Assembly (NCBI RefSeq): GCF_001311785.1
Contig: NZ_BBBX01000003.1
Location: 1-64,000, forward strand
Length of the DNA stretch: 64,000 nt
DNA from: Lacticaseibacillus saniviri JCM 17471 = DSM 24301
GTDB taxonomy: Bacteria; Bacillota; Bacilli; Lactobacillales; Lactobacillaceae
Reading direction: 5' to 3'
Below the pieces are notes generated by a model. That model was not told the DNA's origin. It did no database searches and saw only the letters and a list, made by a program, of their open reading frames with translations. A program made the position numbers and the translations under genes. This document shows positions 29,636-38,754 of the stretch, piece by piece; positions within the stretch are counted from its first letter, which is position 1; every line of letters begins with the position of its first letter.

Positions 29636-30333
29636 ATGGAAACTCTTCAAACCCAATTACAACAACTCAAACAAATGATTGACTCGCATCACCACATTGT
29701 TACTCTGACCGGTGCGGGTATTTCAACGTCCGCCGGTATCAACGACCTGATTCACACCTCGCGCGAAACCAGTAGCACACTCGCTTCTGAAGCTGTACTA
29801 GAGTCTGATCCTGCTCGCTTCTATCAATCGATGCATCAGAATTTTCTCGATCCGATTTTTAATAATGGCCCCACTGTTGCCCATCGTGCACTCGCCCAAT
29901 TGGAAAAGAGCGGTTACTTGGATGCCGTTGTGACGACAAATGTGGACTATCTGCATGAACTGGCGGGCAATACCAAAGTCGCTGATATTTGGTACAGTTT
30001 CAACGAAACTATTGCCTCACCGGTAAACATGAATATTCAATTGAAACGTTGAATCAACCCGGCATCCCGCGCTGTCCCGTTGACGGCACCTTGATTTCAC
30101 CCGGTCCGACTTATCATCACATCGGGACTTCGCAAACCGCCATCCAAAACGCCATCAAGTGGATGGACTCGGCCGACCTGGTACTCGTGATTGGCTCCAA
30201 CGGTTACTACGATCGCGTGAACACCCAGGTCCCAATGATTCAGATTAATCCTGAGCCAACCGAATTCGACCGGCAGGCCACACTCAACATCCGAGCGACG
30301 GCTGATGAGGTCCTGAAAGATTACGTGAATTAA
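29636..30333 (+). CDS. Degenerate SIR2-family protein (frameshifted)
   Basis: About 233 residues. Sirtuin fold signatures: TLTGAGISTSAGI (NAD loop), VVTTNVDYLHELAG and VLVIGSNGYYDRV. Several catalytic features are missing: PDFR is replaced by NDLIH, the usual catalytic His-Gly is Trp-Tyr in DIWYSFNENYC, and only two of four zinc cysteines remain. A missing A near 30008 breaks the frame. NAD binding may persist, but ordinary deacetylation is doubtful. Start ATG follows AAGGTAGG. Confidence 0.8.
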
Positions 30334-30370
30334 ATAGCTGGCGTTGAGATTTAAACTTGCCTATATAGTT

Positions 30371-30403
30371 AAAGGGCCATGGACGGTTTGTCCATGGCCC
30401 TTT
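30371..30403 (+). terminator. Terminator of the sirtuin operon
   Basis: Perfect 14-bp arms AAAGGGCCATGGAC/GTCCATGGCCCTTT; short T run. Confidence 0.75.
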
Positions 30404-30492
30404 GCAATGTCTAAAGAAGTTCCCCAAAATTTATTTCCAGTGTCCGAGCATTGTTTTTTGATTTTCTGGATCCAGATAGTAAATTGAACCCT

Positions 30493-31546
30493 CTACATCG
30501 GCAACAAATAATAATAGGTATTCGGTTCATCGCCTTTATACCAGAATTTAACCTTAAAGCCGCCAGCACCAGTTTCTTCCACATCACTATCACTCATCAC
30601 ATCCCCTAAAGCGGGATTTTCAAGTTGTAGCACATATTGGTTAAACAGCTGAGCCGTCAACTCAGACGTCAAAGTTTTACCTTCTGTACTGGTAGCGTTC
30701 GACTTGATTTGTGGATATTGTTTAGCCAATTCCACACCTAACCATCCGATATCCGCGCCGATTGCTTCGCCTTCGTGTGACTTATCGACAATCACCTTAT
30801 CTGGCACCTGCTCTAAACCAGCCATGGTATAGCCACTATCTGGCCCCATGCTGTCGACAATCCTTTGACGCAACTGCTCAGCGGTCGCATGAACAGCGGC
30901 ATCATCTTTTGGCTTGCACTTGAAGCACTCGCCTGTTTACGCGTGCTTGTTGCGTTTGATTGGCTGCTAGCAGATGCGGCGGCCTGATCGCGTTGATTCT
31001 TTGCCTTCTGCAGTAATTTTTCAGCATTTGGCTTCAATCGTTTGAGATAAGGCTTCTCACTCCAGACAATGGCCTGGACTTTCTTGACGACAGCTGCTGC
31101 CGGTGCCTCTGCTTTTAACTGCGCTGAGATAGCCTTGTCCAATTGTTGATACTCACCCAGTCAGCTTTGGTTGTCTTTTGTAACTGGCTGAGTTTCGCAT
31201 CTAAACTCTTCGCACCGTGTTTCACTTTCATACCTTGAGCAACTGTCTTGACCGCTTTTTCCGGATTGCCATCAGCCAACTGCTTATCGGTGTTCACATA
31301 CGATTGTGCCTGCTTCAGATAAGCCGTTGCCTTTTTGTCCTTTGGCTTCTGATCCAACGCATTCGTAAAGTAAGTCACCGCCCGGTCCATCTCATCTTCA
31401 GCGACAGCATTTAAGCCCTTGCTGATGGAACTGTCGTAACCTGTATTCTCGCTCGACTGCGCATTGCTACGACAAGCCGTCAGACCGATTGCAATCACTG
31501 TGAACAATGCGGTAAGACCTAATGTTTTAAAAATTGTCTTCGTCAT
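30493..31546 (-). CDS. Lipoprotein with TPR-like region (frameshifted)
   Basis: About 350 residues. Signal peptide with lipobox LTAC at residues 22-25, a TPR-like helical part (MDRAVTYFTNALDQKPKDKKATAYLK region), an Ala/Ser-rich linker and a C-terminal domain with a DIGWLGVELAKQYPQ segment and a final VKFWYKGDEPNTYYYL. Two breaks near 31155 and 30915, both mended by one added base. It starts six bases after the upstream SLAP gene stop with no clear ribosome site, so translation is probably coupled. Function unknown. Confidence 0.72.
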
Positions 31547-31552
31547 TAGCGT

Positions 31553-32292
31553 CTATGACCAGTACAAAGGATTGTATGGGTTCAGTTGTGGATACTTGTG
31601 CGCCAAGGTAATAATAATGGCGCCCACCCCCGCCTTGGTACCTGTGGATTCTTTAATCGTCATATTATCCAAATCAGAATCCGCAATCTCATCCAAAATA
31701 TCAGCCGGAACGCCATAATTAGCCGCCATCAATCCCCGAATTTCGTTTGGTGTGACATCACTAAAGATATTCCTGCGCGCATACTTACCATCTAACCACT
31801 GATTCGTACCCACGCGATACCACGTCTTGCCATTCACAACACTCGTCGCATCATACTTCCAATCAGTCCCATTCTTGAGATACTTGGCAGGACTTGTTGC
31901 CTTGCCATTAGGACTTTGACGCAATAATACGCTATAGCCAGGCACATATTTGATGGTCAACATACCGTGGATTGTCTTCATAGGTGCGGCCGTCTTGAAG
32001 TAAGTGCCCTCAGCCCATTGATTGGTGCCCAATTTGTACCAAGTAACACCGTTGACCACTTTGGTCTGACTAAACTTCCAACTGGTGCCATCCATCAACT
32101 TGCGCCCAGCAATCGGCTTCTTGTTCGCATCTGGTGAATTCCAGAGTGCGATTCCGTAACCTTTCACATAATAAACAGTCGCAACCCCACTAGCGGCGCT
32201 GACCTGTTGCGTATTGAGCTGCGTCCCCAGCGCTAAACCCACGACGCCCCCACCGTCAATAAGACGTTCGTCATTGTTTGACTAATCTTCAT
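31553..32292 (-). CDS. Secreted protein with two SLAP-like modules (frameshifted)
   Basis: About 246 residues. Signal peptide (MKISQTMTNVLLTVGAVVG) with cleavage near VSA-AS, then two modules of about 65 residues ending TWYKLGTNQWAEG and TWYRVGTNQWLDG, like the SLAP cell-wall modules of S-layer proteins, and a unique acidic C-terminal domain. ATG at 32292 follows GGAGGA; a missing G near 32246 breaks the signal peptide frame. Paralogue of the gene at 37200 with a different C-terminal domain. The C-terminal part resembles the end of the neighbouring lipoprotein only in general style. Confidence 0.8.
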
Positions 32293-32336
32293 TCTGATCT
32301 CCTCCATCTGTATAACAGAATATTGTGACTACCACT

Positions 32337-32367
32337 ATCATAGCCACCTCTAGGACAGTTATTGTCT
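32337..32367 (-). promoter_or_regulatory. SLAP-gene promoter element (copy 1)
   Basis: -10 TATGAT at 32337-32342, then 10 bases upstream the palindrome AGACA-N5-TGTCC (32353-32367) in the -35 area. Same spacing as copy 2 at 38179. Confidence 0.55.
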
Positions 32368-32424
32368 ATGTCGCTCGATTAGTTCAAATTTTGCCCAAAT
32401 AACCGACTGTTCCTAACCTGATCT

Positions 32425-32462
32425 AAAAAAGCCCGCTATCTCAACCGAGACAGCGAGCTTTT
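32425..32462 (-). terminator. Terminator of the MarR gene
   Basis: AAAAGC.CGCT.TCTC arms around AACC, T6 on the minus strand, about 60 bases after the stop. Confidence 0.8.
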
Positions 32463-32519
32463 ACTTGTTCTATTTCTTGTATTGGTTAAGATAACGACTA
32501 GCCAATAGCTTGTGGAACT

Positions 32520-32975
32520 TCACGCCCAACGTTGGTTGGCAGCATCAATGTCATCGTACATCGCCGTCGTAATCTTGTTTAACAGCGGAATCAACTGATC
32601 CAATTCATCTTCAGAAAGTACATTTACAAATGGTGGTACCTCTTGAGCAGCCGCTTCAACTTCCTGGCGGCCCGCATCCGTCAGATTAACCACGTTCACT
32701 CGCCGATCTTCCTGCGATTTGGTCAAGGTGACTAGTTCGCGTTTTGCCAATTTAGAGACAAATTCACTCACGGCCTGGGGCGAAATACCTAACCGTGCCA
32801 CGAGTTCGCGCTGAGATAAGTGGTCCTCATCAGTCAGGGCCAATAATATTTTGCCTTGGCCCTCAATGGTCAAACGTGGCCGGGCCTGCTTCACAATGTC
32901 ATCATAGATTTTGCTGAGCTGCTCATACTCTGCAAGCTTGCCTGCAGCTAATTCCACTTTGGCTGTATTTGCCAT
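32520..32975 (-). CDS. MarR-family regulator of the DrrAB-type exporter
   Basis: 151 residues, winged helix (LSQRELVARLGISPQAVSEF, about 53-72; wing DRRVNVVNLT). Divergent from an ABC drug exporter with operator-like repeats in the shared gap, so it probably represses the exporter and itself. Intact. Confidence 0.9.
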   Translation of the reverse strand: MANTAKVELAAGKLAEYEQLSKIYDDIVKQARPRLTIEGQGKILLALTDEDHLSQRELVARLGISPQAVSEFVSKLAKRELVTLTKSQEDRRVNVVNLTDAGRQEVEAAAQEVPPFVNVLSEDELDQLIPLLNKITTAMYDDIDAANQRWA

Positions 32976-33039
32976 GATTAACCTACCCCTTCGTCATTTC
33001 TATCAGTATACACCATTTCAGAAGCCTCTATTCAGGCCC

Positions 33040-33116
33040 CTTGATATTTTTAATCAAGTCCCTTGACAATTTATTCAAGGGGCTTTACTATATATTTGTT
33101 CAAGGGGCTTGATTAT
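33040..33116. promoter_or_regulatory. Exporter promoter with CCCTTGA/TCAAGGG operators
   Basis: Plus-strand -35 TTGACA (33063-33068), 17 bp, -10 TACTAT (33086-33091). CCCTTGA-N8-TCAAGGG overlaps the -35; CTTGAT..ATCAAG lies upstream (about 33040-33058) and TTCAAGGGGCTTGA downstream of the -10. Three related sites fit MarR binding. Confidence 0.75.
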
Positions 33117-33135
33117 ATAACTAGGAGGCAAAAAT

Positions 33136-34077
33136 ATGGATAGCGATACTGCAATTAAAGTCACAGACGTTCAAAAAAGCTTTGCCCAGAAACAGGTCGT
33201 GCGGGATATTTCCTTCACCGTCAAACGTGGCGAGATCTTTGGATTACTCGGACCAAACGGCGCCGGGAAAACCACACTCATAAAAATGATGACAACCCTT
33301 TTGCGCCCGGACCAAGGCAACATTATGTTGAATGGGTATAGCACGGCCAAGCAGAGCCAATTAGCGCGCAGACAATTTGGCGTGACTGGACAAGCAACGG
33401 CCATTGACCAAGATTTAAGTGCCCGGGAGAATCTTTTGATTTTTGGTCAACTAAACGGCCTTTCTAGTAAAGACGCCAGAGCTCGCGCGGCCGAGTTATT
33501 GACTGATTTTGATTTAATCAACTCTGCAGACCAAGCATTAGAAACATTTTCTGGTGGGATGCGCCGGCGCTCGGACCTTGCCGTTAGTCTGATTGGCCAA
33601 CCCAACATTCTATTCTTGGACGAGCCCACCACTGGCCTAGATCCCAGAACACGAACGCAGATGTGGCAAGCCATTCAAAATTTAGTTGCCACCGGTTCAA
33701 CGGTGTTTTTAACAACCCAATATTTGGAAGAAGCAGACCGACTAGCCGACCACATTGCACTCATTGACCACGGCAAACTCATTGCGCTCGGGACGCCCGA
33801 TGACCTTAAGCAGCAGGTTGGTGGTATGCAGTTGCGGCTAACGTTATCTGACTCAAGCCGGGTGGCACAAGCACAAACAATCATTCAGACAAGCTTAAAT
33901 CAACCTGCCAGTATCAGCAATCAAACCCTGATCGCGCCACTTGGCAGTACCGGCATTCAGGCAGTCACCACAATTTTGAATCAACTTCAAGGTGCTAGCA
34001 TCGCAATCAGTAATCTTAAAATCGAGTCGCCTTCATTGGATGATGTCTTCTTCAAGATGACGGTCGGTAAAAATTAA
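33136..34077 (+). CDS. ABC transporter ATPase, DrrA type
   Basis: 313 residues. Walker A GLLGPNGAGKTT, signature FSGGMRRRSDLAVSL, Walker B ILFLDEPTTGLDP, H-loop region replaced by LTTQYLEEADRLAD, as is typical of the daunorubicin-resistance (DrrA) group. With the ABC-2 permease 14 bases downstream it forms a drug or antibiotic exporter. Intact. Confidence 0.93.
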   Translation: MDSDTAIKVTDVQKSFAQKQVVRDISFTVKRGEIFGLLGPNGAGKTTLIKMMTTLLRPDQGNIMLNGYSTAKQSQLARRQFGVTGQATAIDQDLSARENLLIFGQLNGLSSKDARARAAELLTDFDLINSADQALETFSGGMRRRSDLAVSLIGQPNILFLDEPTTGLDPRTRTQMWQAIQNLVATGSTVFLTTQYLEEADRLADHIALIDHGKLIALGTPDDLKQQVGGMQLRLTLSDSSRVAQAQTIIQTSLNQPASISNQTLIAPLGSTGIQAVTTILNQLQGASIAISNLKIESPSLDDVFFKMTVGKN

Positions 34078-34091
34078 AGGGAGGTATAACC

Positions 34092-34868
34092 ATGCAAGCA
34101 GCAACACAAAGAAATCATGCTATGCGGGACGTTCTCACTATGACACACCGTAACTTACTAAAGACACTACACAATCCGGATAATATCAGCGATGTCATTA
34201 TTCAGCCCATTATTTTCACCTTACTGTTTGGTTATCTCTTCGGTGGCGTTATTGCCGGCAGTGTCCACGCCTACTTACCCATGCTGGTCTCCGGCATAAT
34301 GGTCCAAAGTATCCTCAATGCCGCATCGGGCTCGGGTCAACAACTGCGTGAAGACATTAATAGTGGTATCTTCGACCGCTTTAAGACCATGCCCATCTCT
34401 CCAATTGCGCCATTAGCTGGGCAACTCGTTGGGGATATTCTCCGCTTGTTGCTCTCCGGTATTATGGCAATTGTGACGGCGGTGCTGATGGGGTGGCGGC
34501 CAGAAGTCAGCTCTTCTGCGCTGATTGTCGCAACACTATTAGCCATTTTCATCGGTTGGGCAACCTCATGGATTTTTGCGCTGGTGGGTCTGTTGGTCAA
34601 GAACGCAGAGTTAATTGGGAGCTTCTCCATGATTATCATCTTGATACTGACCTTTCTATCCAATGCGTTTATTCCAATCAAAACATTGCCGAACTTCTTG
34701 CAACCCATCGTCAATATTAATCCTGTCAGCGTGACAATTAGTGCAATCAGAACCATTTTAAAAACTGGCAACTGGAGTGGCAACGCAACAATGGTCCTCA
34801 TCAGTGGGGTGATTATCATTCTGATTTTTATGCCGCTCACCATTCTTGTCTACCAGCGGCGTGATTAA
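34092..34868 (+). CDS. ABC-2 type permease, DrrB type
   Basis: 258 residues with six predicted helices and the ABC-2 pattern (VIIQPIIFTLLFGYLFGG in helix 1, FLSNAFIPIKTLPNFLQPIV near the end). Partner of the DrrA-type ATPase. Start ATG follows GGGAGG. Intact. Confidence 0.92.
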   Translation: MQAATQRNHAMRDVLTMTHRNLLKTLHNPDNISDVIIQPIIFTLLFGYLFGGVIAGSVHAYLPMLVSGIMVQSILNAASGSGQQLREDINSGIFDRFKTMPISPIAPLAGQLVGDILRLLLSGIMAIVTAVLMGWRPEVSSSALIVATLLAIFIGWATSWIFALVGLLVKNAELIGSFSMIIILILTFLSNAFIPIKTLPNFLQPIVNINPVSVTISAIRTILKTGNWSGNATMVLISGVIIILIFMPLTILVYQRRD

Positions 34869-34876
34869 TTGCTGCC

Positions 34877-34925
34877 AAAAAAGAAGTCTGTGCTGTCCCT
34901 TTTGGACGAGTACAGACTTCTTTTT
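34877..34925. terminator. Bidirectional terminator
   Basis: AAGAAGTCTGT/ACAGACTTCTT arms flanked by A-run and T-run between convergent genes. Confidence 0.88.
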
Positions 34926-34926
34926 A

Positions 34927-35559
34927 TTATCCCTGACTGATGGCGATTGAATCGTGTTCGTATTGCGCATCATTCAGAATTAATTTGCTGATAAAATCAG
35001 CGACAGACATTCTGGAGATGGGTTGTGCACTTGGCCGAATGCGATCATTGCGACCATCCACCACAACATTTTCAACCACTGGTGCATCGGTCAATGCATT
35101 GGGCCGAATAATCGTGGCATTCAATTCCGGTGCCTGATCGATGATATCTGCTCCCACGCGTTCGTCACCAAAGTAGGAATTGGGATCATCGTAACGCCCA
35201 TAGATTTGGGTAGCGCGAGCCAAGCCTTCATCGGTTGATTCTTCCCCATAGATACCAGCAGTTGCGACCCAAATCAGACGCTTAACGCCGGCATTGATCA
35301 TCGCTTGGCGCACTGTTTTGGCCATTTCCGCCATGCGGTCCGGGCCCAAGTTAGAATACACGAGGTCCTGTCCCTTCATCGCTTCAGTCAATTGGGCCAC
35401 ATCCAAGGCATCCCCCTGAATAATTGTTGCAGGTGACTTATCACCAATCAGTTTCTTGGGACTGCGAACAAAGAGCGTCAAGTTCACTTGATCCTTGAGA
35501 TTATCTGTTACCATCTGGGCAATGTTGCCGCTTGCCCCTAAAATCAATACATTTTTCAT
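34927..35559 (-). CDS. NAD(P)H-binding NmrA-like SDR
   Basis: 210 residues, atypical SDR: LILGASGNIAQMVTDNL dinucleotide loop, VYSNLGPDRMAEMAKTV, RLIWVATAGIYGE and ATIIRPNALTD. Intact relative of the gene at 28988. Second gene of an operon with the MDR oxidoreductase (9-base gap), after AGGAGG. Confidence 0.88.
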   Translation of the reverse strand: MKNVLILGASGNIAQMVTDNLKDQVNLTLFVRSPKKLIGDKSPATIIQGDALDVAQLTEAMKGQDLVYSNLGPDRMAEMAKTVRQAMINAGVKRLIWVATAGIYGEESTDEGLARATQIYGRYDDPNSYFGDERVGADIIDQAPELNATIIRPNALTDAPVVENVVVDGRNDRIRPSAQPISRMSVADFISKLILNDAQYEHDSIAISQG

Positions 35560-35568
35560 AATGACCTC

Positions 35569-36516
35569 CTAGTCAAACGTGATGACGATTTTACCATTCG
35601 TGTGGCCTGTCTCACTGAGATGATGTGCTTCAACCAACGAAGCTAGTGAGAAAGGCAGCTGTTCAGCTATGACAGATCGCAATGCGCCTTCCGCCATCAA
35701 TGTCGCGAGGTATGCTAATTGTTGACCATCTGGACGTAGCCAAATCGACTGATAGTGCTTGCCTTCTTCTTGAGCCAAGCGAACCCCTTCAGGCACTGTG
35801 CCAGTGATTGAAATCTGCTTGCCACCTGTTTTCAAATAGCCGATTGCATCAACTGCGCTCTGTCCACCTATTGTATCAAGAACCAAATCCATATTGCTTA
35901 TCTGAGCCATCGCAGCCGCATCGTGATAATCGACAACGACATCTGCGCCTAAGTCGTGCAATAACGCGTCATTCTTTGGACTCGCGGTGGTCCACACTTC
36001 TGCGCCCGCGTGCTTAGCCAACTGGATGGCATACGTGCCAACACCACCAGCACCGGCCTGAATCAGTACGCGCTGACCTTGTTGCAACTCACCGTGTTCA
36101 AACAGACCCTGCCATGCAGTCAATCCAGCCAGTGGCACAGCTGCCGCTTCAGCGAAGGACACATTCTCTGGCTTGTGCGCCAAGAGATGATCATCCACAG
36201 CCACAAATTCAGCATAAGTCCCTTGCCGCGTCGTATCAGGGCGCGCAAACACTTCATCGCCCACATGCCAGTCGGTGACATCCGCGCCAACTTCAGTAAT
36301 AATGCCGGCAATATCCCAACCGACAACAATCGGAAACTGCCAGTCAAACATCTGCTTCAAGTAACCTTCCCGCAGCTTCCAATCAATTGGGTTGATCGAC
36401 GTTGCCTTTGACTGCACTAAGACTTGATGTGCCCCTATTTCGGGTACGGGCAAGTCCATGAGTGATAATTTATCGGCTGAGCCATATTCATTAAATGCGA
36501 TTGCTTTCAAATTCAT
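35569..36516 (-). CDS. Zinc-independent MDR NADPH:quinone-type oxidoreductase
   Basis: 315 residues. GroES-like N-terminus (SINPIDWKLREGY, WDIAGIITEVG) and NADPH fold VLIQAGAGGVGTYAIQLAKHAG. No zinc ligands, so of the quinone oxidoreductase type. ATG at 36516 chosen with AAAAGGTGG; an upstream in-frame start at 36555 lacks support. Probably regulated by the MarR gene just upstream. Confidence 0.9.
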   Translation of the reverse strand: MNLKAIAFNEYGSADKLSLMDLPVPEIGAHQVLVQSKATSINPIDWKLREGYLKQMFDWQFPIVVGWDIAGIITEVGADVTDWHVGDEVFARPDTTRQGTYAEFVAVDDHLLAHKPENVSFAEAAAVPLAGLTAWQGLFEHGELQQGQRVLIQAGAGGVGTYAIQLAKHAGAEVWTTASPKNDALLHDLGADVVVDYHDAAAMAQISNMDLVLDTIGGQSAVDAIGYLKTGGKQISITGTVPEGVRLAQEEGKHYQSIWLRPDGQQLAYLATLMAEGALRSVIAEQLPFSLASLVEAHHLSETGHTNGKIVITFD

Positions 36517-36566
36517 CCACCTTTTCCTTTTCATCAGTCGTGCGCGACCAATCACAGCAACGTCGA

Positions 36567-37008
36567 TTACTCAATGCTGTCTGTGAGCTCGCTGATTAAC
36601 TCATTATTGATTTTTAACGCCTCACGATATTTCTCGATATCGATGTGACTACCCTTAATCGCGTCGGTCACAGCCGCCAGTACGCAATCACGTTTTAGCA
36701 GCACCATCGACTGTGAGACTGACAACAAGTTGCCGCTTGTCTGCAGGGTCGCGATGCCGCGTCAACCAGCCGGCTGTCTCTAAGCGCTTGAGCAACGGCG
36801 TCAACGTATTGCTCTCCAAATTCAACTGCTTACCGAGTTGATTCAGGGTCTGATTGTCCTGTTCCCACAGTGACAGCATGACAATATATTGCGGATACGT
36901 CAGATCAAATGTCTTGAGCGCCGTTTGATAGAACTTATTGAACATCCGCGTCGCATTGTACACCGAAAAGCAGAGCTGGTTAGCTAAATTCATGTCGTTT
37001 GGTTCCAC
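36567..37008 (-). CDS. MarR-family regulator (frameshifted)
   Basis: About 147 residues. Winged helix with LGKQLNLESNTLTPLLKRLE and the wing DPADKRQLVVSLT. No redox Cys at the OhrR position is evident apart from LCFSVYNATR, whose Cys is at the place used by OhrR for peroxide sensing (family knowledge; weak). GTG at 37008 follows GGAGGG. An extra A near 36694 (A4 run) breaks the frame; the tail then reads KRDCVLAAVTDAIKG. Directly upstream of the MDR/SDR pair. Confidence 0.85.
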
Positions 37009-37043
37009 GTTGTCCCTCCAATCAATCGTGCGCGATGTATTCC

Positions 37044-37071
37044 AGTATACACGTTTCAAGAAACGAAACAA
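37044..37071 (-). promoter_or_regulatory. MarR promoter and operator
   Basis: -35 TTGTTT (37066-37071), 16 bp, -10 TATACT (37044-37049). CGTTTC-AA-GAAACG (37052-37065) fills the spacer. TCGTGCGCGA occurs at about 37026 and again at about 36538, before this gene and before the MDR gene. Confidence 0.65.
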
Positions 37072-37084
37072 CCTCAACCAAATA

Positions 37085-37130
37085 AAAGGAAGCTGCGGCA
37101 AAAGACGTTGAGAATGAGGATTAGTCAATA
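37085..37130. repeat. Dispersed intergenic repeat (third copy)
   Basis: GAAGCTGCGGCAAAAGACG followed by TTGAGAATGAGGATTAG, clearly related to 1344-1390 and to 6058-6105. Confidence 0.55.
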
Positions 37131-37145
37131 ATGTATGCAAAAAAT

Positions 37146-37189
37146 AAGAGGCTGTGACAACCCGCAGGGGTTATGTCACAGCCTCTTTT
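37146..37189 (-). terminator. Terminator of the second SLAP gene
   Basis: AAGAGGCTGTGAC/GTCACAGCCTCTT arms; minus-strand T-rich tail. Nearly the same sequence as the hairpin at 27726. Confidence 0.85.
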
Positions 37190-37199
37190 CTAAATCCGC

Positions 37200-38134
37200 T
37201 TAGTCTTGGATCGGTTTGCTATCAACGTTTGCCCGATCCGCCGCACTGTTACTAGAAATCTGCATTTTCATGGTCACTGTTGCTGAGCCCCAACTGTTTT
37301 TCCATGTGCCAAAACTGACGCGACTCCCATTGACGCTATATGGAATCTTGTTGCCCCAGATTGTCAGGTAGTGGCTGTCCAATGAGTAACTCCGACTGCT
37401 GACGCCAACATAATTACCCAGCCCAGTCATCCGTACAGTGTTACCATTCTTGAAGTAACCATATTGATACCCATCATGAACCAAATTTTGAGGTGTCTTT
37501 GGATTATTCATTGCTTTATCAACGGGAATTCCGTTATACAGCACTGGCATAAATGAAAAAGCTTTCCCCTGCAAGTATGTTGCCGCGATGTCTCTGTTTG
37601 TTTTGGCATATCCCATTGCCGCGTACTTACCGGCTAACCATTGATTCGTGCCTACGCGATACCACGTTTGCCACTGACCACACTGGTGCCGGTGTACTTC
37701 CAGTTAGTACCATGCTTGAGGTATTTTGCTGGACTTGTTGGCTTGCCATTCGGTGCTTGGCGCAAGAGCACACTGTAGCCCGGTACGTAATTGATATGCA
37801 GCACACCACTCACATTTTTGACCGGTGCGGATGTCTTAAAGTAGATACCCGAAACCCATTGATTGGTCCCAACCTTATACCAAGTCACACCGTTGACCAC
37901 CTTGGTCTGACTAAACTTCCAACTGGTGCCATCCATTAACTTGCGACCAGCGATTGGTTTCTTGTTCGCATCTGGTGAATTCCAGAGTGCAATGCCATAG
38001 CCCTTCACATAATAAACCGTGGCCACACCACTTGCGGCACTTACCTGTTGCGCGCTGAGCTGCGTTCCCAGCGCTAACCCCAGTACCGCACCAGCGGTTA
38101 GCAGTGCCTTGGTCATTGTTTGACTGATCTTCAT
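37200..38134 (-). CDS. Secreted SLAP-module protein, paralogue of 31553 (frameshifted)
   Basis: About 311 residues. Signal peptide MKISQTMTKALLTAGAVLG, two SLAP-like modules nearly identical to those at 31553, then a unique C-terminal domain of about 125 residues (VPVLYNGIPVDKAM style start, then GTWKNSWGSATVTMKMQ). ATG at 38134 follows GGAGGA. A missing A near 37668 breaks the second module (restored GKTWYRVGTNQWLAG). The swap of C-terminal domains after conserved wall-binding modules suggests surface display of different cargo. Confidence 0.82.
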
Positions 38135-38178
38135 CCTAATCTCCTCCATTTGTACATCAGAATATTGTAACCGAGACT

Positions 38179-38209
38179 ATCATAACCATTGCTAGGACAC
38201 TGGCTGTCC
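38179..38209 (-). promoter_or_regulatory. SLAP-gene promoter element (copy 2)
   Basis: -10 TATGAT at 38179-38184, then 10 bases upstream the palindrome GGACA-N5-TGTCC (38195-38209). Same plan as 32337. Confidence 0.55.
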
Positions 38210-38236
38210 AGGCTGTTGATTTATTTACCTGCAAAA

Positions 38237-38267
38237 TAAAAAGAGCTGATGACAACCAATCAGCTCT
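38237..38267 (-). terminator. Terminator of the MerR gene
   Basis: AGAGCTGAT/ATCAGCTCT arms with T5 on the minus strand. Confidence 0.82.
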
Positions 38268-38281
38268 ATATTTGGATGTGT

Positions 38282-38655
38282 TTAATCGATGTTCAGTTGC
38301 CCTTGTTTCTGCTGTTGGAGCATATCGATTTTGTGCGTTAAAAATTCTTTTGTTGGGCAATTTCGGCGATTTTTTGATCCAAAGTGGCATCCAGCTGACG
38401 CAAGAATGCAATGCCCTCATCATAATCAGGGTTTGCCTGTGACATTTCTTGGTCAAACCACAGCGCTTCTTTCACTGACGCCCCTAATCGTCGCATGTGC
38501 ACCACTCGGTTGACCGCTTCGAGATCAGCTTCCGAGTAGTGGCGAATGCCGTTGTCATCGCGTTGAATCGATGGCAACAGGTTCACGCTTTCGTAATAAC
38601 GCAGCGTATTTTTTGACACATGAAACTTCTGAGCTACTTCAGCAATTGTATACAT
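38282..38655 (-). CDS. MerR-family regulator (frameshifted at its C-terminus)
   Basis: About 124 residues: MerR winged helix (YTIAEVAQKFHVSKNTLRYYE), then a coiled coil. A missing A near 38345 ends the frame at QQKNF; restored it reads QKEFLTHKIDMLQQQKQG to a stop at 38282. Divergent from an SDR gene behind a promoter of MerR spacing. Confidence 0.88.
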
Positions 38656-38676
38656 TAAAAACCCTCCATCTTTCGC

Positions 38677-38707
38677 TTGCGTTAGTGTAACACGAACGTG
38701 CTATACT
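38677..38707 (+). promoter_or_regulatory. MerR-type promoter of the SDR gene
   Basis: -35 TTGCGT (38677-38682), 19-bp spacer, -10 TATACT (38702-38707). The spacer carries CGTTAGTGT-A-ACACGAACG, a palindrome with one mismatch. Confidence 0.82.
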
Positions 38708-38754
38708 CGCACTTGTCTTATTGATAGCAGCGAATAAAGAGAGGAACTTAATTG

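Noticed and set aside
34337-34843. 168-residue minus-strand frame
   Set aside because: Antisense shadow of the intact ABC-2 permease gene.
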